A stretch of DNA of 64,000 nt from Pseudoscleropodium purum (Eukaryota; Streptophyta; Bryopsida; Hypnales; Brachytheciaceae): positions 6,882,001-6,946,000 of the forward strand of contig OZ017804.1 of assembly GCA_963969395.1 (NCBI GenBank), given 5' to 3'. Below the pieces are notes generated by a model. The model did not search any database and was not told where the DNA came from. It saw only the letters and a list, made by a program, of their open reading frames with translations. Every line of letters starts with the position of its first letter. Within the stretch, counting starts at the first letter, position 1. This document shows positions 12,880-27,490 of this stretch, one piece after another. Both the position numbers and the translations under genes were made by a program.

Positions 12880-14085
12880 GAAATTTTAAGTTTTTATGAA
12901 TTCAAAAATTAAATTAAATTATCTTTTATTTTAGAAAAAAAAAAAACTTTCAAATCACATATCCAAATTCTACAAATTAGGCCCTTACACTCCTTTGTAC
13001 ATAAGGTTTTTTATTTGTATCAAGAATGCAACCTCTCATGCCGTAATAAAGGCCTATCATGTGAAAGATATTGAATTTCAAAATTTTTGAAATTTAGAAA
13101 ATTAGAAAATTATTTTTATTTTTATTTTGGTTGTGGCAACAACACAAGGCATACTAATCTATACCTTAAATTTGATTTTTTGATTTTTTTGTTTGATTTT
13201 TTTGATTGATATAATGAGATCTAAGAAATCATGAATCTTCTAGCAATATTCTAGGTATTGTTGGAATTTTGGAAAGCTCTTTGCAAAGAAGGGTATTTGA
13301 ACTTTGTTTCTTGGTCTTTGGACATCCTAAGTGAAAGTTATTGAATTTCAAAGTTTTTATGAATCAAAAAATTAAATTAAATTATTTTGAATTTGGAAAA
13401 ATTATAACCTTCACATTGGATATTTAAACGCCACAAAACAAAGCCTTTGCATTCCTTCATTCATGAATCTTTCTATTCATACCAATTTTATGGCATTTGG
13501 ACCTATAGTGTGAAAATCATAAATTATTTAAAATAAAAATATTGAATGGAATCATCCTTTATTTTGGGAAAAACATAAAGTTTACATTGCATGTCAAAAT
13601 GCCACAAAACAAACCTTTTGCACTCCTTTGTGCAAATTGTGCCAATTTTGTGATGTTTGGATCTACAATGTAAAATCTATGAATTTTTTTAATTAAAAAT
13701 TGAATTAAATAATATTTTATTTTGATAAAAATAAAAATTTTAAATTGCATATCCAAATGCTATAAAAATAAATAAATAAAAAGCCCTTGCACTCCTTTGT
13801 ACATAAAGCTTTCAATTTGTGCCAATTTCATGGTATTTGGACCTATAGTGAAAAAGCAATGAATTTTTTTAAATTAAAAAATTAAATTAAATTAACCTTT
13901 TATTTTAGGAAAACCATAGATTTCACATTGCAATGTCTAAACACTACAAAACAAAGCCCTTTCTCTCTTTTTATGGGTATCAAGAACACCATCTCTCATA
14001 CTATGGTGTGAAAATAAGTGAATTTCAACGTTTTCATGAATTAAAAAATTAAAAAATTATTTTCATTTTTATTTTGGTTGTTGCA
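12880..14085. repeat. Degenerate tandem repeat, unit about 150-200 bp, about 6 copies
   Basis: The repeated order is: AAATTAAATTAAATTA, then TTTTATTTTRGGAAAA, then a CACATTGCATRTCYAAAT-like stretch, then CACAAAACAAAGCCYTTGCA, then CTCCTTTGTRCATAAR, then ATTTGTGCCAATTTTGTGRT, then TTTGGACCTATAGTGTGAAA. Starts can be seen near 12900, 13370, 13545, 13695 and 13870, with a variant near 13030. There are no open frames of note. The units are diverged and some are partial. Confidence 0.65.
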
Positions 14086-14975
14086 GCAGCAAAAAGCACA
14101 TTAGTATACTTGAATGAGTTAGTAATATGCTTTTATGATTGGATTAAGAAAATTTATAAAAATAAAATACTCTATATTTTTTAAATTATTGAAGTTGAGA
14201 TTAAAAACACATTTCACATTACAATTCTTCAACTACTTCTTCAAATTGGACAAAAAGTAGTGCAAGCATGAAAGCACTAGCAAGATAGATGTACAATCCC
14301 CTAAAAATAATTTGAAAAATATATAGTATTTTAAATGTACAATAGCTTGGCCACTTGGCATGCCTAAGAAATAAAAAGTCCAATATAGACTTCAGTTTCT
14401 ATCAATCAGGGGTTAATGTGAGACCATCAAAATTTGAAGGTTCTTATCCCTCACCTTAAAGTTTGATTGAATTATTGCATTTTGATACAATAATTTCATT
14501 CATATTTCAAGCATGTCCAATTCTTGATTGAATTTTCATTAGGATTGAGCTTATTAAATAATTTGTTTAAATCATCAATAATACAAATCCACATAATGAA
14601 GATATATAGGTTGACAATTTCATGCAACAACAAAATAGGATTGAAATTCAAATATAATTTAAGAGTTTCAATTGAGTTGATAATGATGTTTGATTTTATA
14701 GAATTAGAGTGTACACTAATAATGATATTTGGTATTTTCAAGACTCAAATTTACAACTTCTATCACTACATGTCAACAACATTACTAATATTATCAATAC
14801 TAAATAGCAACATAAACCTTCTTTTGTCTACTAAATGAAGATTAGAGTGAGTTAACTAATAGTTTAAGTAGCACTAAATGTTAAATATCAACAAATATCA
14901 ATATAAGTATATTGGTACAAATAATAGTTTATGAATGCCATATTAGTTATTTTCAAGTTAACCTCTAAAGGTCTT
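14086..14975. other. AT-rich intergenic stretch
   Basis: Two overlapping opposite-strand frames of 81 and 104 codons (14496-14838) are AT-biased with no family features. I do not call them genes. Confidence 0.4.
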
Positions 14976-15625
14976 TGACTATGTTTTCATCAAAAATGCT
15001 CCAAAATTGTCATTTTTAGTACAAGCACCAACTTTAAAAAAAACCCATTTAGGGACATAAGTCATTGAAGGATCTTGCCTTCACTTGGTATGTAAAGGCG
15101 GATTTTTTTTTATAATTTTCCACCTTGTAGATGGTAGAATATTAACATTTTTTTAACACTATAAAAAACTAGGCAATTGCACTTTACAAGGTTACATTTG
15201 TATAGAAAAAATGTCCAAAATGGTGGTGCTTCTTTGGATTTATTTTGCAAGGCAAGTATGCTTGAAATATTTCAGATCATTTGGAATTACACAATATATT
15301 GGAAAAAATAGTAAGTATAAAGAAGTAGAGAAAACACTAAATTGATAAGAATTTAATATGGAATTGAAAAATGATGATCGCAATGGTTGAAATGTTGTAA
15401 TAAACATTTTACATCCAATATTTTTATTTTTTTCAAAAATATTGAAAATTGAGTTAAATAAAGGACTTCAAAGTTTCTTTTAGATTGAAGAATCCATAAC
15501 TGCCTACAAACTAAAACTCTTCATAATTTTCATCTCATTAATCAAAATGGAATGATTCAAAGCTTTCCACACATATATATGGACCTTCAAAAACCAAATT
15601 CAAATTTTATTTTCTTTAAAATTGA
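14976..15625 (-). repeat. Dispersed repeat, copy 3 (inverted)
   Basis: Reverse complement of the repeat at 8600-9520 and 11700-12700. It shows GACTATGTTTTCATCAAAAA (14978), CTCCAAAATTGTCATTTTTA (15000), AAGGACTTCAAAGTTTCTTT (15461), CATCTCATTAATCAAAATGG (15531) and ATTCAAAGCTTTCCACACAT (15554). It is slightly shorter at its outer end than the other two. Confidence 0.65.
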
Positions 15626-16586
15626 TTTAAGAAAAAAATTGAGTTGCCCACCAAGTAATGAAATGACATATCATGCAATAACTTTTCAACTATATAGTCA
15701 AAAGTTATGGAATATATTGGACCTTGAAGCTACTCTTCAAAAAAAATGTTGTGTGAAAATTTTAGCAAAAAAATAAATAATAATACTCACGGTGAGCTAC
15801 CCAAAATCATTATATATATTGTCAAAAACGCAGTTTAGTATTTTATGGGTTAATACAAGATAGGGCTTGGTTTCAAAATTATAAAACTTTTATTAAATTA
15901 ATCTTATAATTTTGGAATTTATATTTATAAAGTTGATATTGCGCCTTAAAATTATTATTTTTTGCTTTGAGAAACTAAACTAAAGTTTTCCTAGTCAAAT
16001 CTTTATTCTACATAGAAAAAACTTCAAAATTCTTGAAAGTAAGCATTTTACAGCAAATTTAAAATTTAAAACCTATAACCATGTATGTTCTCAAATATAA
16101 TTTAATCATACAAATATTTGTACCATCATGCTACTACTGTAATATTACCTATGGTGAAATTTTTAGACCTTTTCATGTGTGTTATAGATGGAATGATGTT
16201 TCTTCACTTTTCTTTAAAAAATTAAAGACATTTCAATTCCATGTAAAAGATTTAGAAATTCTCTTATTCATAGAAGATGTGTGCTTAGTTTCATTGTTGA
16301 GGAGGAAAAAAATTATCCATATTCATAAGCAAAATAGAGAATATAAAGTGAGAATTTTAAGGTTTGATAACATGAAAAAATATTTAGAAGCCATAATACA
16401 ACATAGTGAAAAAAGCAAAATCATGCAAGTGACACACTTTGTTGAATTATAAAATTGGACCTACTCAAGATCAAGCTAAGACCTAGTCCAAAAGGCAATC
16501 AATTATACCCTTATAGTAAGAAAACTAGTTTGTGAAAATCACCTGTTAATCATGACTTGTATCTAATATAATCATTCAAAGGAAAT
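15626..16586. other. 3' intergenic region of the LecRK gene
   Basis: Contains one plus-strand frame of 123 codons (16081-16452) starting at an ATG. Its product would be Lys/Ile/Phe-rich with no recognisable domain. The base composition equals the flanking AT-rich DNA, so I leave it as an unsupported ORF. The rest shows nothing recognisable. Confidence 0.4.
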
Positions 16587-19109
16587 TTACACCAAAGAAG
16601 TAGGAGAAGGTGCAACTAAAGTACTCAAAACGACACTTTGAGAAAATTCCAATGAATCATAAATTCCTGATGGCTTGATGGCTGGCAATAATGGTATGGA
16701 TATTGTTGCAATGGAAGATGCATCCCTTATATCTCGAATTTCTTGCAATAGTTGATTCACTTCTCTCATAGAAGGTCGAGCCTTGGGATTGGGAAGGCAA
16801 CAAAAGAGTCCCAATTGAAGCAAACTAACAACCATCGTGGTTTGGATTGCCAAGTCCATACTTGCATCTACTAATTTAGGGGTAGTAATACAAGAGTTTG
16901 ATGGTAAGGAAGGAACTTGCGATGGATATGGGCTTTCATTAGAGAGAGGTATAGACATGCTTGATAATTGAAAAGCCTTAGCAAACATTCTTGGATCCGC
17001 CAACTTGAAGAGTGACCTACCTTCATGAGCTTGCCAAACCGTGTTCAACAATACAAGATCTTCGGGTTCTACTGTCCGCAAATCCAAAGGACGCCTTCCA
17101 CACACCACTTCCAACACCAAGATGCCAAAACTATAAACATCAGATTCCTTTGTGGCTTTGCCCGTATAGGGCAACTCAGGAGCCATGTAGCCAAATGTAC
17201 CTGCTGCCAAAGTAGTCTTGTCTAATTTGTGGTGATCCATCAAACGAGCAAGTCCAAAGTCTCCCACATAGGCTTTGAAATTGGCATCCAACAGCACATT
17301 ACTAGACTTGATGTCTCGGTGCAAAATACAATTGGAGCAATCTTCATGCAAATATTCTAAGGCTGTACCCACCCCTTCAAGAATGGAATGCCGCATTTTT
17401 AGTGATAGCACTTGTTGATTACCCTTTTCATGAAGCCAATGATTGAGAGTTCCATTGGACATGTATTCATACACCAATAACAACTTGCCTTTTTCTTGAC
17501 ACCATCCATGCAACCGCACTACATTTCGGTGTCGAACTTGGCCAAGACTTGTTACTTCGGCGTGAAAGAGGGATTCTGCTTGCTTAGATTTTGACATATC
17601 GATTTGTTTCACAGCAACCAAGAGACCACCACCTACATCAAACATACATTCAATAAGTCAAATGTCTTTTGCAAAGAATCGAATCAACTTAGGTCTTAGG
17701 GTGATTGCTTATGGATAGGTAAGATAACCATGTGAGCATGCATTTCATGAACAGGCCCACTTGAACGTATATAACCTATTTGGATGGAGCGTTTGTGTCC
17801 GGCAAATTCTCTTGAGTCACAAGTCTTCCAACAATCTCAAAGAGAGGGAGTGCCTGTATGCATGATTGACTGCTAAGTGGCCATCAGATCGCCCATTCCA
17901 CCACTCAGATGACTAAGATGGATCAATAAATATTGTAATTTCGCTGAAACTAGTGCTCTCACCTTCCAAAGAGCCTTTGTAAACAAGTCCTGATCCACCA
18001 CGTCCGAGCAGATTTCTCTCATCAAAGTTCTCAGTTGCTTTGCGGAGCTCCTTGTAAGAGAACACGTGTGGTCCTGTGGAGTAGCCTAATGCACTGTAAC
18101 TGGAGGACGGCGTTGCAAATGAATAGATGGACCAGAGAATCACCAAGGCCGCCACCGTTCCAAGTAAAACTCCTCCTGTACTGATACCAACCCCTGTTTT
18201 CGACGTCCAATAGTGAAGCATCGTTTGGAGCTTCGACTCCGATATGTCGGTGCTGAAGAAGCTCCAAGACAAGAGCTCATGCTCTTCCCTGTGGTTGACA
18301 TCGGAGCTTCCCCAGAACGTGACCAACACTTCACCTCCGATATATTTCGGAAATTCGTAATTGGAAATGAGCAGCAGAGGTTGCAGGGGTTTGGCATTGG
18401 ATCCGTTTGCCATCCTGACTTCTAGTGCTCGAGATGAGCTCTCGAAATCAATCCAAGCAGTGAAAGTTCTCCCCTTGGAGAAATACGTGCAATGCGTGTC
18501 GTTGCCGCATAGGTTGTGTGTGTACGCTTCGACATCGTATTCATAGGGTATGTTTCTGGCCACCCTGATGAAGTTGTTGCTGGGCTCCTTCTCGTGAATC
18601 GGACTATAGTCTGTGTCAAAACGGACTGCATGTCCTCCAGGAGTCCATAAATCCGTTCGACCTCGATACGTCTTGCAGGCCCCGAACGCTCCCACTTGGG
18701 AGACTACATCATGCATAGCAGCCCTGGGTGCGTTTTGGTGAAAGGCAAAGACAAACCCACTCCCATCCAAGGGGTTGTTACTGTTATCCCAAGGCAAGCC
18801 GTATGTCGTGAACGTGAAGGAGAACGAGGTGCTGAAGGAAGTCATGCCCCCAGTCGCTGCATTCTGAATGCGGACCGGTTTCCCATAAACAATTGCTCCA
18901 CAAGAGCCTTTGGAAGTAGGAGTCCTGGCCCCTTTGTTAATGATGTAGGAACGATTGGCGAGATCATACGCAGCATCTCCAAATGTGAAGAAATCGCCAT
19001 TTGATTCCGACGAGAAAGAGGGGAATGTGATTTGCGTGTCTGCAGCTGCAGTTGAAAGAAGGAACGCAAACAGGAACAGGAGACGTAGATCTGACTTTGG
19101 AGAAAACAT
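16587..19109 (-). CDS. L-type lectin receptor-like kinase (LecRK), two exons, complete
   Basis: Exons are 19109-17963 and 17632-16587. The intron 17962-17633 starts GTGAG and ends GTAG (330 bp, phase 1). The joined frame is 731 codons. The start is the ATG at 19109; the TTG 12 bases upstream is not a credible plant start. Order of parts: signal peptide (1 to about 23), legume-lectin domain (about 24-290, with FVFAF and FDTDYSPIHEKEPSNNF), transmembrane helix (about 307-331, VGISTGGVLLGTVAALVILW), then a cytoplasmic Ser/Thr kinase. The kinase shows GRGGSG near 370, the ATP lysine in VAVK (391), HRDIKSSN (catalytic Asp about 489, RD type), DFG (about 507) and APE (about 533). All key kinase residues are present, so it is probably active. 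Family role: plasma-membrane receptor in defence or stress signalling. The C-terminal tail is Ser/Pro-rich. The intron separates the Gly-rich loop from the ATP lysine. Confidence 0.93.
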
Positions 19110-20110
19110 TGAATCAATCAATGGTGCAATTTATGCGACCATAATATGACGATGCCAATTGCTCCCACCTCTAAGCTGCCGCCAGGCTGGCTGGGGAATA
19201 GCACTGATCTGGTTCTGGCCAGAACACAGTCATGCTATCACGTTTGCTCGCTGTTCCCAACGGAATTGAAGCTAGGTCACCCTGAACAACGTTCCCAACT
19301 CATCATCCCCAATAGCAGGCTAATTTTCCCCAATCTTCGCACCTCTTCAAGGCACAAATCCAGTCACTGATGTTCCTCGTTCAAAACTTCGTTGCTGCCC
19401 TCAGCTCAATTCTGAATGAAGTATCTGATCTCTGGACGTGACTTGAACTGGATCTTTGGAAACTTGCAATCTGATTAAAGCATCATCAGAATGAAATAAC
19501 TTGCGAGGGTGGCAACCTCATGGCGAAGGTGGTGAACTGTGGCTAGGGCTACCCAAAGTTAACTTTATCAAGAGCAAATAAGAAAAGAAATACATGCCAC
19601 GTTGTTTGAGCCGGCAACTTGGACAGTTCTACCACAATTTTAGAGTCAATTGAATGGGGCACCATAGCAAGCAACATGGAACGTCAATTTCTTTAAATGG
19701 GTGGTATTGGAATACTTCAGCACCTTTGAACACGTTCCCAGACATAAATCTATGCCCATATTCAAGATTTGAGACTTTTATGTATAAATAAATATGGCAC
19801 AATTTTTGGTGCTAGAATCGTGCAAATTTTTAAAAATTTACCATTGTAAATGCATGGTAGATCAATTGCACTTTTTAGATTGAACTTGTTTGTAGAATTT
19901 ATTGCTTGGCTATAAATAATGAAGATTTAGTCATCATCAAAAAATCACATGCATCACATGCTTAAGGTATGAATCTTCTTCGAAACTCTTATATCTGAGT
20001 AATCATAGGGAATATAGTCCATTTCATTAAATTTTGGCACAAATTTGAAGCAATCAATACAAATACCTACAAAACAAAAACTCATTTTGATTTATATTTC
20101 ATGTCAAGGT
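18251..20110. repeat. Right copy of the LecRK segmental duplication
   Basis: Counterpart of 1-2160: it covers the lectin exon, its upstream region (19110-19560) and intergenic DNA as far as about 20110. Upstream similarity is interrupted by small indels (an extra 20 or so bases near 930-950 in the left copy, for example). The conserved upstream part is a reasonable place to look for the LecRK promoter, but no clear TATA box could be fixed. Confidence 0.75.
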
Positions 20111-20579
20111 TGCACACTATGATACTAATAGTTGCATATAGACATAGCAGACAAGAATGCTTTTAAGTAGAGTTGGAACAATGGCTGTTTGTATGTTGAA
20201 TATCAAGTGAAATATATAGAATTAGAAGGGGTATTTAATACAAGTCAAAGTGAATTAATGAATAAATAGGAACATATAGATGTATTCAAAAGTGACTAGA
20301 CTAAGGATTGACGTGTAGAATAAACAGATATCAAATGAATAGTTCAATACTCCTTGTGACTCTCAAGCAACTTATAGAAAGGACACTAAAATAGGAATAA
20401 TACTATATTGCAAGAATTGGCAAAGGCATAAGGAGCGTGGTTGACACAAGCAATATGCAAAATTCAAGAGTGAATCTAAGAGATCGTATTGATGGTAAGG
20501 TTGAAAGTCCTTGTCTAGAAATTGGTTGTGGATAGGTAGAGAGGAAGGAATCTAAGTGGTTGTGGCTATAGTTGGTTTG

Positions 20580-22290
<1,711 letters not shown>

Positions 22291-25200
22291 TGTTGACTAA
22301 CATATTTGTACTAATTTATATGTAATTATTCTTGTACTAATCAAGTGTATTAACTTATGTATCAACTTGTGTTATATGCTTTACTATTGTGTTAGGTAGT
22401 AATCTTGGCCAAATATCAATCTTTTCTTTTGGCCTTTCTAACTAGACGGCAAAGCTTTGAATCCATAGGATCCTAAAAAAATCCAAGGAGAATTGCTTCT
22501 TATATATGTGAAGTCTAAATCCATTTACCAAATTTAGTTTGAAAAATCTAGTTTGAAAAACCTAAGTTTAGTATTCAAAAAACTTGTTGGAGTATTGTTT
22601 AGTTGCAAAAGACCTTGAGTAGACTTAGATGTAGCACCTAGAAATTACTCACGAAACTCCAAGGTAGTACTTTGATTTGGTGTTCAACTTTCTTGTCTAG
22701 CCCTTCAAGTTTTATGTTATAATAGTCTCCAAAAATGAACACTTGAGAAGTAACTTTTGGTGTTCAAAAATTCCAAAAGAATATTAAAATTAGTATTGGA
22801 AAAAATTCCAATTTAACTAAGAAGTCCTATAGGCCAAAAAAACAAAAAAAACATTGAAATAGCCAAACCAATAGCTAGATATGGTGTTAGGATTTGTAAT
22901 CAGTTGGGGTAGGAAGTCCTGCCTATTAGAAATTGCCACATAGTGCCTAGTCAGCAAGCAACAACAGGGTATATGTTCAATTAGAAATTTCCACACACAC
23001 ACCTAGTTAGTAGGCAATAGGATGGGTCTCAAACTCTCAATTAGTTAGAAATTGCTATGTAAGTGTTTAGATAGCACTACAACAAGCAATGAGAAGGAAT
23101 CTTGTCCAGTCAAAAACTACCATGTGGCATTTAATTGGCTTAAAAAAGGGGTTTGCAACTATTTCAAGATTGCCACATAGTAACCAACTAGCTAGGGTCT
23201 GTGAATTGAAGCCAACCAAGGTTATAACAAGATTAGTGTGGTGTTGGAGTCAATTTTGGACTCGTTTAGTGGGTGCTGAATTTTCAATCTTTGATCAAAA
23301 TTTGGGATGTACAACTTGAGTTTTGAAACTAACAAATAAAGTAGAAAAGTAGGGATAGTGTAGAAGGGGAAAAGAAAGAAAAACTATAAAATAATCTTCA
23401 CTTAGCAAAACTTTCCATTGCCAAAATCAAATATTAGAAAGAAGTAGAGACTTCAAGAAGACAAGAGACACTTAGACCAATTGCTCAGAAGTCACAACTC
23501 AAACAAATAGAAATTCCAAAATTCAATTTGCAAATGAGAAAATGAAGAGGCAATTTGGAAATTGATAAGGTTTAGGTTGAAATCCTAGAGAAGCAATTTA
23601 AACCATCAAATTTTAGACTAGACAATAACTAACATGAATAGAAGATAGGAGATTTTTAAAAGTCAATTATTATTTTGAAGTTTGAAGCAATTATTTATTC
23701 CATCAAGTCAACTATTAGAATATGATAATGGAAATAGAATAGTATTGAAGAGAAAGAAAGAAGTAGAAAGAAAAGAGAAAATAATTGTGAAAAGTGATCT
23801 TTCACAAAATGATGTTCATGTTGGACAAAAGTTTTGGATTAAGGCTAAAAATAACATTTAGAAAAACCATTTTGGATTGTAAGTAGATTTTAATGCATTC
23901 TGAGTGTCCTAGAAACTTTTAATTTTGAAGCCCTTTCAAAATATAGATTTGGAGTATTGAAAAGTGGATTTGGGGGGGCATTTTCAAAGAGCACCATTAG
24001 ACATTTCAAGTTTAATGTGAGGTGATCATTTTATGTGCATTTAGTATAGACCCAAGACTATATGTAATATGTGAACCTTTGTTTTGCCTCCTAAAGCTTC
24101 ATTTCCTTCAATCAAAGCAATATTCAAAGAGATGTAAGAAATACAATCAAACATTGTTTATTGACCCTTTAATCATTTCATTTGTCTTTCAATTGACGAT
24201 TGCATAGATAGAGGGAAAAATACTACTGAGAGTTGTTTTGTTGGTCATAGATAGCAATTGAAAGCCGATTCTAATCAAATCACAATGCCACAATTAGAAC
24301 TTAAAGATCATTTTGGAACTAAAATGAAGGCCGAGATCATTATGAGACGTAGGAAGAACAATTTAATAACAAGCACAATAAAATTCAAATCAAGACAAGA
24401 TGGCACAAGAGGAGTTTGAGACTTTGAGGGAATATTTGACCACCTAATTGATGAAGCAAGGTTTGAGGTATGTTGTTAAACTCCTCACTTCATTTAATTT
24501 GTCCTAATTAACAAGTTAGTTTTTTTTAAACAAGTAAAGATTCCTCTACTTCAAGAGAAAATTAAAGATTGAAGACAAAACCCAACCGTAAGTGATCTAG
24601 GAAGGAAGAAACCAAAAGTAAAACACAACTAAAAATACAAGCCAAGCAACCACCCACACCGGGAAAAAAACCCTAGGAAGGTTGGAATACAAACCTAGCC
24701 AAAGGCCTAGTGAGAATCCAACGGGGAGAGCCCTTAATCATCACAACAACCATGTCGTTGTAGGTTTAACACTTGATAAAACCTTAATTAACAAGTTTTA
24801 ATTAGGGTGGAGGCCTAGGATCAAGTCATACCATAAGGATAAAGTGTCTAGTCAATTTTGAATTTAGAACCTTAGAGTAGAAGTTTAGAAGTCTTTAAAA
24901 ATATAAAAGACATAGAAATTTGAATAAAAACAAGAATTATATAGGGGGATGAAATTTAGGTGATAGAATGAATGAAATTTAGAAATGTTCATTTATTTAG
25001 AATAAGAATAGAAATTTAGGTATTCAATAACCTTTAGAAATAAAAAATTAGTTTCAAATTAAAGATTAGTAGAAAATAGCAAATGAAGTTTGAATTACTT
25101 ATTAACTTTCATTAGGAAAGTTAAATTTGCAAGTGTTTGAGCATTTTAGAAAGCTAGAATTAGCAACTATTAGTATGAAATTATTAAAGAAAAAAATAAT

Positions 25201-25309
25201 AAACTTATTGTCAAAATTAGCTTTGAGGCATAGAATTAAAGAAAATTAGATTAAAAACTTTAAAAGTCAATTAATGGAAGAATTTAGAATTATAAACCTT
25301 AGAAGAAGT
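22291..25309. other. AT-rich region downstream of LTR-like copy A, no gene called
   Basis: It runs parallel to about 49061-52260: GTAGAAAAGTAGGGATAG (23341) with GTAGAAGTTAGAATGAAAGG (49870), and AGTAGAGACTTCAAGAAGAC-like text (23444) with its counterpart near 49993. At 24400-24470 it holds a short exon-like stretch, EEFETL followed later by a stop, whose relatives occur at 52186-52240 and 57175-57250. No complete gene can be read. This is probably the degenerate body of the same repeat family. Confidence 0.45.
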
Positions 25310-25317
25310 CTTGGGGA

Positions 25318-25636
25318 CAGGGTTGACGAATTTGAACGTCCGCCCCAAAATAGCGTCCGTTTTCCAGACGTCCGGACGCACGGACGCTAGCGGACGCAGC
25401 GTCTCGACCACCGTCGGAAAGCGGACGGACGGGGCGGACGGCCCGAGGCGGACGCCCAGATCGTGCGGACCAGATTAGTCCGCGCGTCGATCGGACAGCC
25501 ATAATCGGGCGGACGGACGGGCGGACGGGGCGGACAGGGCGAACGGGGGACTGGCGGACGCTGCGTCCGCCAGGACGCGAATGTCAGCGGACGCTGCGGA
25601 CACAGCGTCCGCGTCCCGGACGTCCTGACAACCCTG
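25318..25636. mobile_element. hAT-type non-autonomous element (MITE), 319 bp, very GC-rich
   Basis: It starts CAGGGTTG and ends CAACCCTG. A perfect 8-bp direct duplication, CTTGGGGA, flanks it at 25310-25317 and 25637-25644. CAGGG ends plus an 8-bp duplication are the hallmark of hAT elements. The interior is about two-thirds G+C in an otherwise AT-rich region and is packed with GCGGACG/CGTCCGC strings in both orientations, which can fold back strongly. The minus-strand Arg/Pro-rich open frames over it are composition artefacts. Confidence 0.9.
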
Positions 25637-25644
25637 CTTGGGGA

Positions 25645-27054
25645 GTTCAAATGCAGTCTAAACTTAAAAAAGGCCCAAAACTCTAGAAATTATAGTAGAA
25701 TGAAGATCTAGAAGTAAAGTGGATGAAAGTCATGGAAAAATATCTTTCCAAGGCAAAATTTATGAAATAGTAAGTAGTTTTTAACCTTAGTAATTAGCCC
25801 AAATTGCAAGTCAAATTGAAATTGGGATCTAGGAGGATAAGGTGGATGAAGTTTACATGAACCTTGTAAAGGATAAACTTCATCTAGCCATATATTTTGT
25901 TAAAAAGGTCAAATGACTTTGAATTTTATGTTTTTTGGAATTGGCATGAAATTTTTACAATTTACAATTGATAAATTTAGACTATCATTACCTTTTTTTT
26001 TTAAAAACCACAATGGCCTATTTTATTTGACCATCTACATTATTATTTACAATTTCATTAGATTTCCTTGAATTTTTTGGAAGTTTATGTACATCTAGGA
26101 ATTTAGAAAAGATCCATGGCTTTCAAGTTACAATGGACCACACCTAGGAACCTACTTAGTATGAAAATACAAACAAATCAAGAACCTGATTTAACTTTTG
26201 TATTCACCAAGGGTGGGTAAATAAATGCTTACAATTGGTGATGGCAAAGAGAGCTCGGAGCACTAATAGTTTGGGTGTATGTGTGTTGATGGTGCAATGA
26301 GGAAGCAAGTGTTTACTAGATAGAATCTTCTTTTGATTAGTGAAGATATCACTATAAAATACCCGTGTTTTAGGTGACAAGCCCAAATTTCTGGAATGGA
26401 TTTTTTTTACATCTAGGTTGACATCTAGTTGTTTATTTCAAAAATAACATCCAATGAATATCATGAAAAACATAAAAACATCTAAATGTCAACATAGATA
26501 TAAAAAAAATTCGTTCCAAAAAATTGGAGGTTGTAAAAAAAATCATGAATTTCCTCTAATATATGAGAAGAAAGTCAATTTCAATAAAGCAAGTTGGTGA
26601 TCAGAGAAGAGATTGAGGTCGTGGGCAAAAGTCAAAACAATAGTATGGAAAGGACTAAGAGCATAGTAATTGAAGAAAGATGTTGGAAAGCATATTTTGT
26701 TGATTCATGTGCCTAGACACCTTGGAGGGATAATAGAAGTAACAAGAAAAATGAACTAGAGTCAAACTTTATATATAAGATAATTAAGAGGGCATTATGG
26801 ATTGAAGGCTAATACAAACTATATTGGATGAAGGATAGATTTAACAAAGAAAAAGTGAGAGAAGTTTAGGAAATGTTTAGTGGTAAAACCTATATGGTCT
26901 TTGTTGGTAGTGAAAAATAGACAAGGCTATAAGTTTGGTAAGGAAGTTCATTTTTGATAGAGAAGTAGGGACAAAATTGACAGAGATATCCTTGTTTTGT
27001 TCTTTTTGAGTTTTGACAAATAAAAATAATGATCTTGTATTGCTTTAAAAGAAA
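25645..27054. other. AT-rich intergenic stretch
   Basis: No gene recognised. A string at 26349 (CACTATAAAATAC) vaguely resembles a CACTA tip, without a partner. Sequence at 26580-27000 has short open stretches but no recognisable domain. Confidence 0.4.
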
Positions 27055-27203
27055 CCGTATTTTTTATGGCAGATTTTTCTAGACATCCACTTGTTTTCAT
27101 ATTAATCATAATGTCAAACATAACAACAAGATGTTACATTTGATGTTGTTGTTAATATGAAAAGCAGCAAATGTTTAGAAAAATCTATCATAAAAAAAAA
27201 CGG
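27055..27203. mobile_element. Foldback MITE (left copy)
   Basis: The two arms are inverted copies: CCGTATTTTTTATGGCAGAT plus TTTTCTAGACATCC on the left, and its complement (near GTTTAGAAAAATCTATCATA and the run to CGG) on the right. The loop is TTAATCATAATGTC...GATGTTGTTGTTAATATG. A related foldback of similar size lies at 47193-47317. Target duplication not resolved. Confidence 0.65.
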
Positions 27204-27490
27204 ATTTTTTATAGAGTATTTATGTATGTTTTGTTCTGGAGTGAAGTATAGGGTTGTTTGTACATTGAATATAAGACTAATTGTTTCTTGAAATATGGTA
27301 TGGTGAATTTATTGGTGCTTGTATAGAAGGCTTCAAAAATATACAATATCTTTAGCCGCTTACTAAAAACGCAATATTCAGCTTCAATTGTTGACAAAGA
27401 AATTGTTGGTTGAAGTTTCCTACTTTAAAAAATACGAAAGTTGTTGTACTTGTGTAGGAGGCCAAAGTTAGAGCAACAAGTATCAATGCG
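27204..27490 (-). pseudogene. Ty1/Copia retrotransposon fragment, RNase H part
   Basis: Read on the minus strand, 27400-27360 gives QPTISLSTIEAEYCVFSKR. This corresponds to the conserved QPTVSLSSTEAEY motif of Copia RNase H. It is preceded by STTTFVFFKVGN, which fits the usual STSGYVFFLGN segment after a frameshift. Downstream residues (LYIFEAFYTS) fit the following helix. Stops and frameshifts show it is dead. It ends abruptly at 27490, exactly where the large element begins. It may be the 3' partner of the Copia relic at 53535-54830. Confidence 0.75.

Noticed and set aside
16081..16452. 123-codon plus-strand ORF near the LecRK 3' end
   Set aside because: AT-biased composition identical to the flanks, no domain, and no paralog or splice context. 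It is recorded only as an unsupported frame.
18842..19117. Opposite-frame ORFs over the lectin exons (also 468-863)
   Set aside because: They are shifted frames of the same strand or the complementary strand of real lectin-coding sequence. Only the frame with signal peptide and lectin motifs is conserved as protein.
19109..19121. Start of the complete LecRK at 19121
   Set aside because: That codon is TTG. The first ATG in frame is at 19109 and is immediately followed by a good signal peptide.
25299..25650. Arg/Pro-rich ORFs at 25.3-25.6 kb
   Set aside because: They lie across a GC-rich MITE made of GCGGACG repeats and owe their length to composition.
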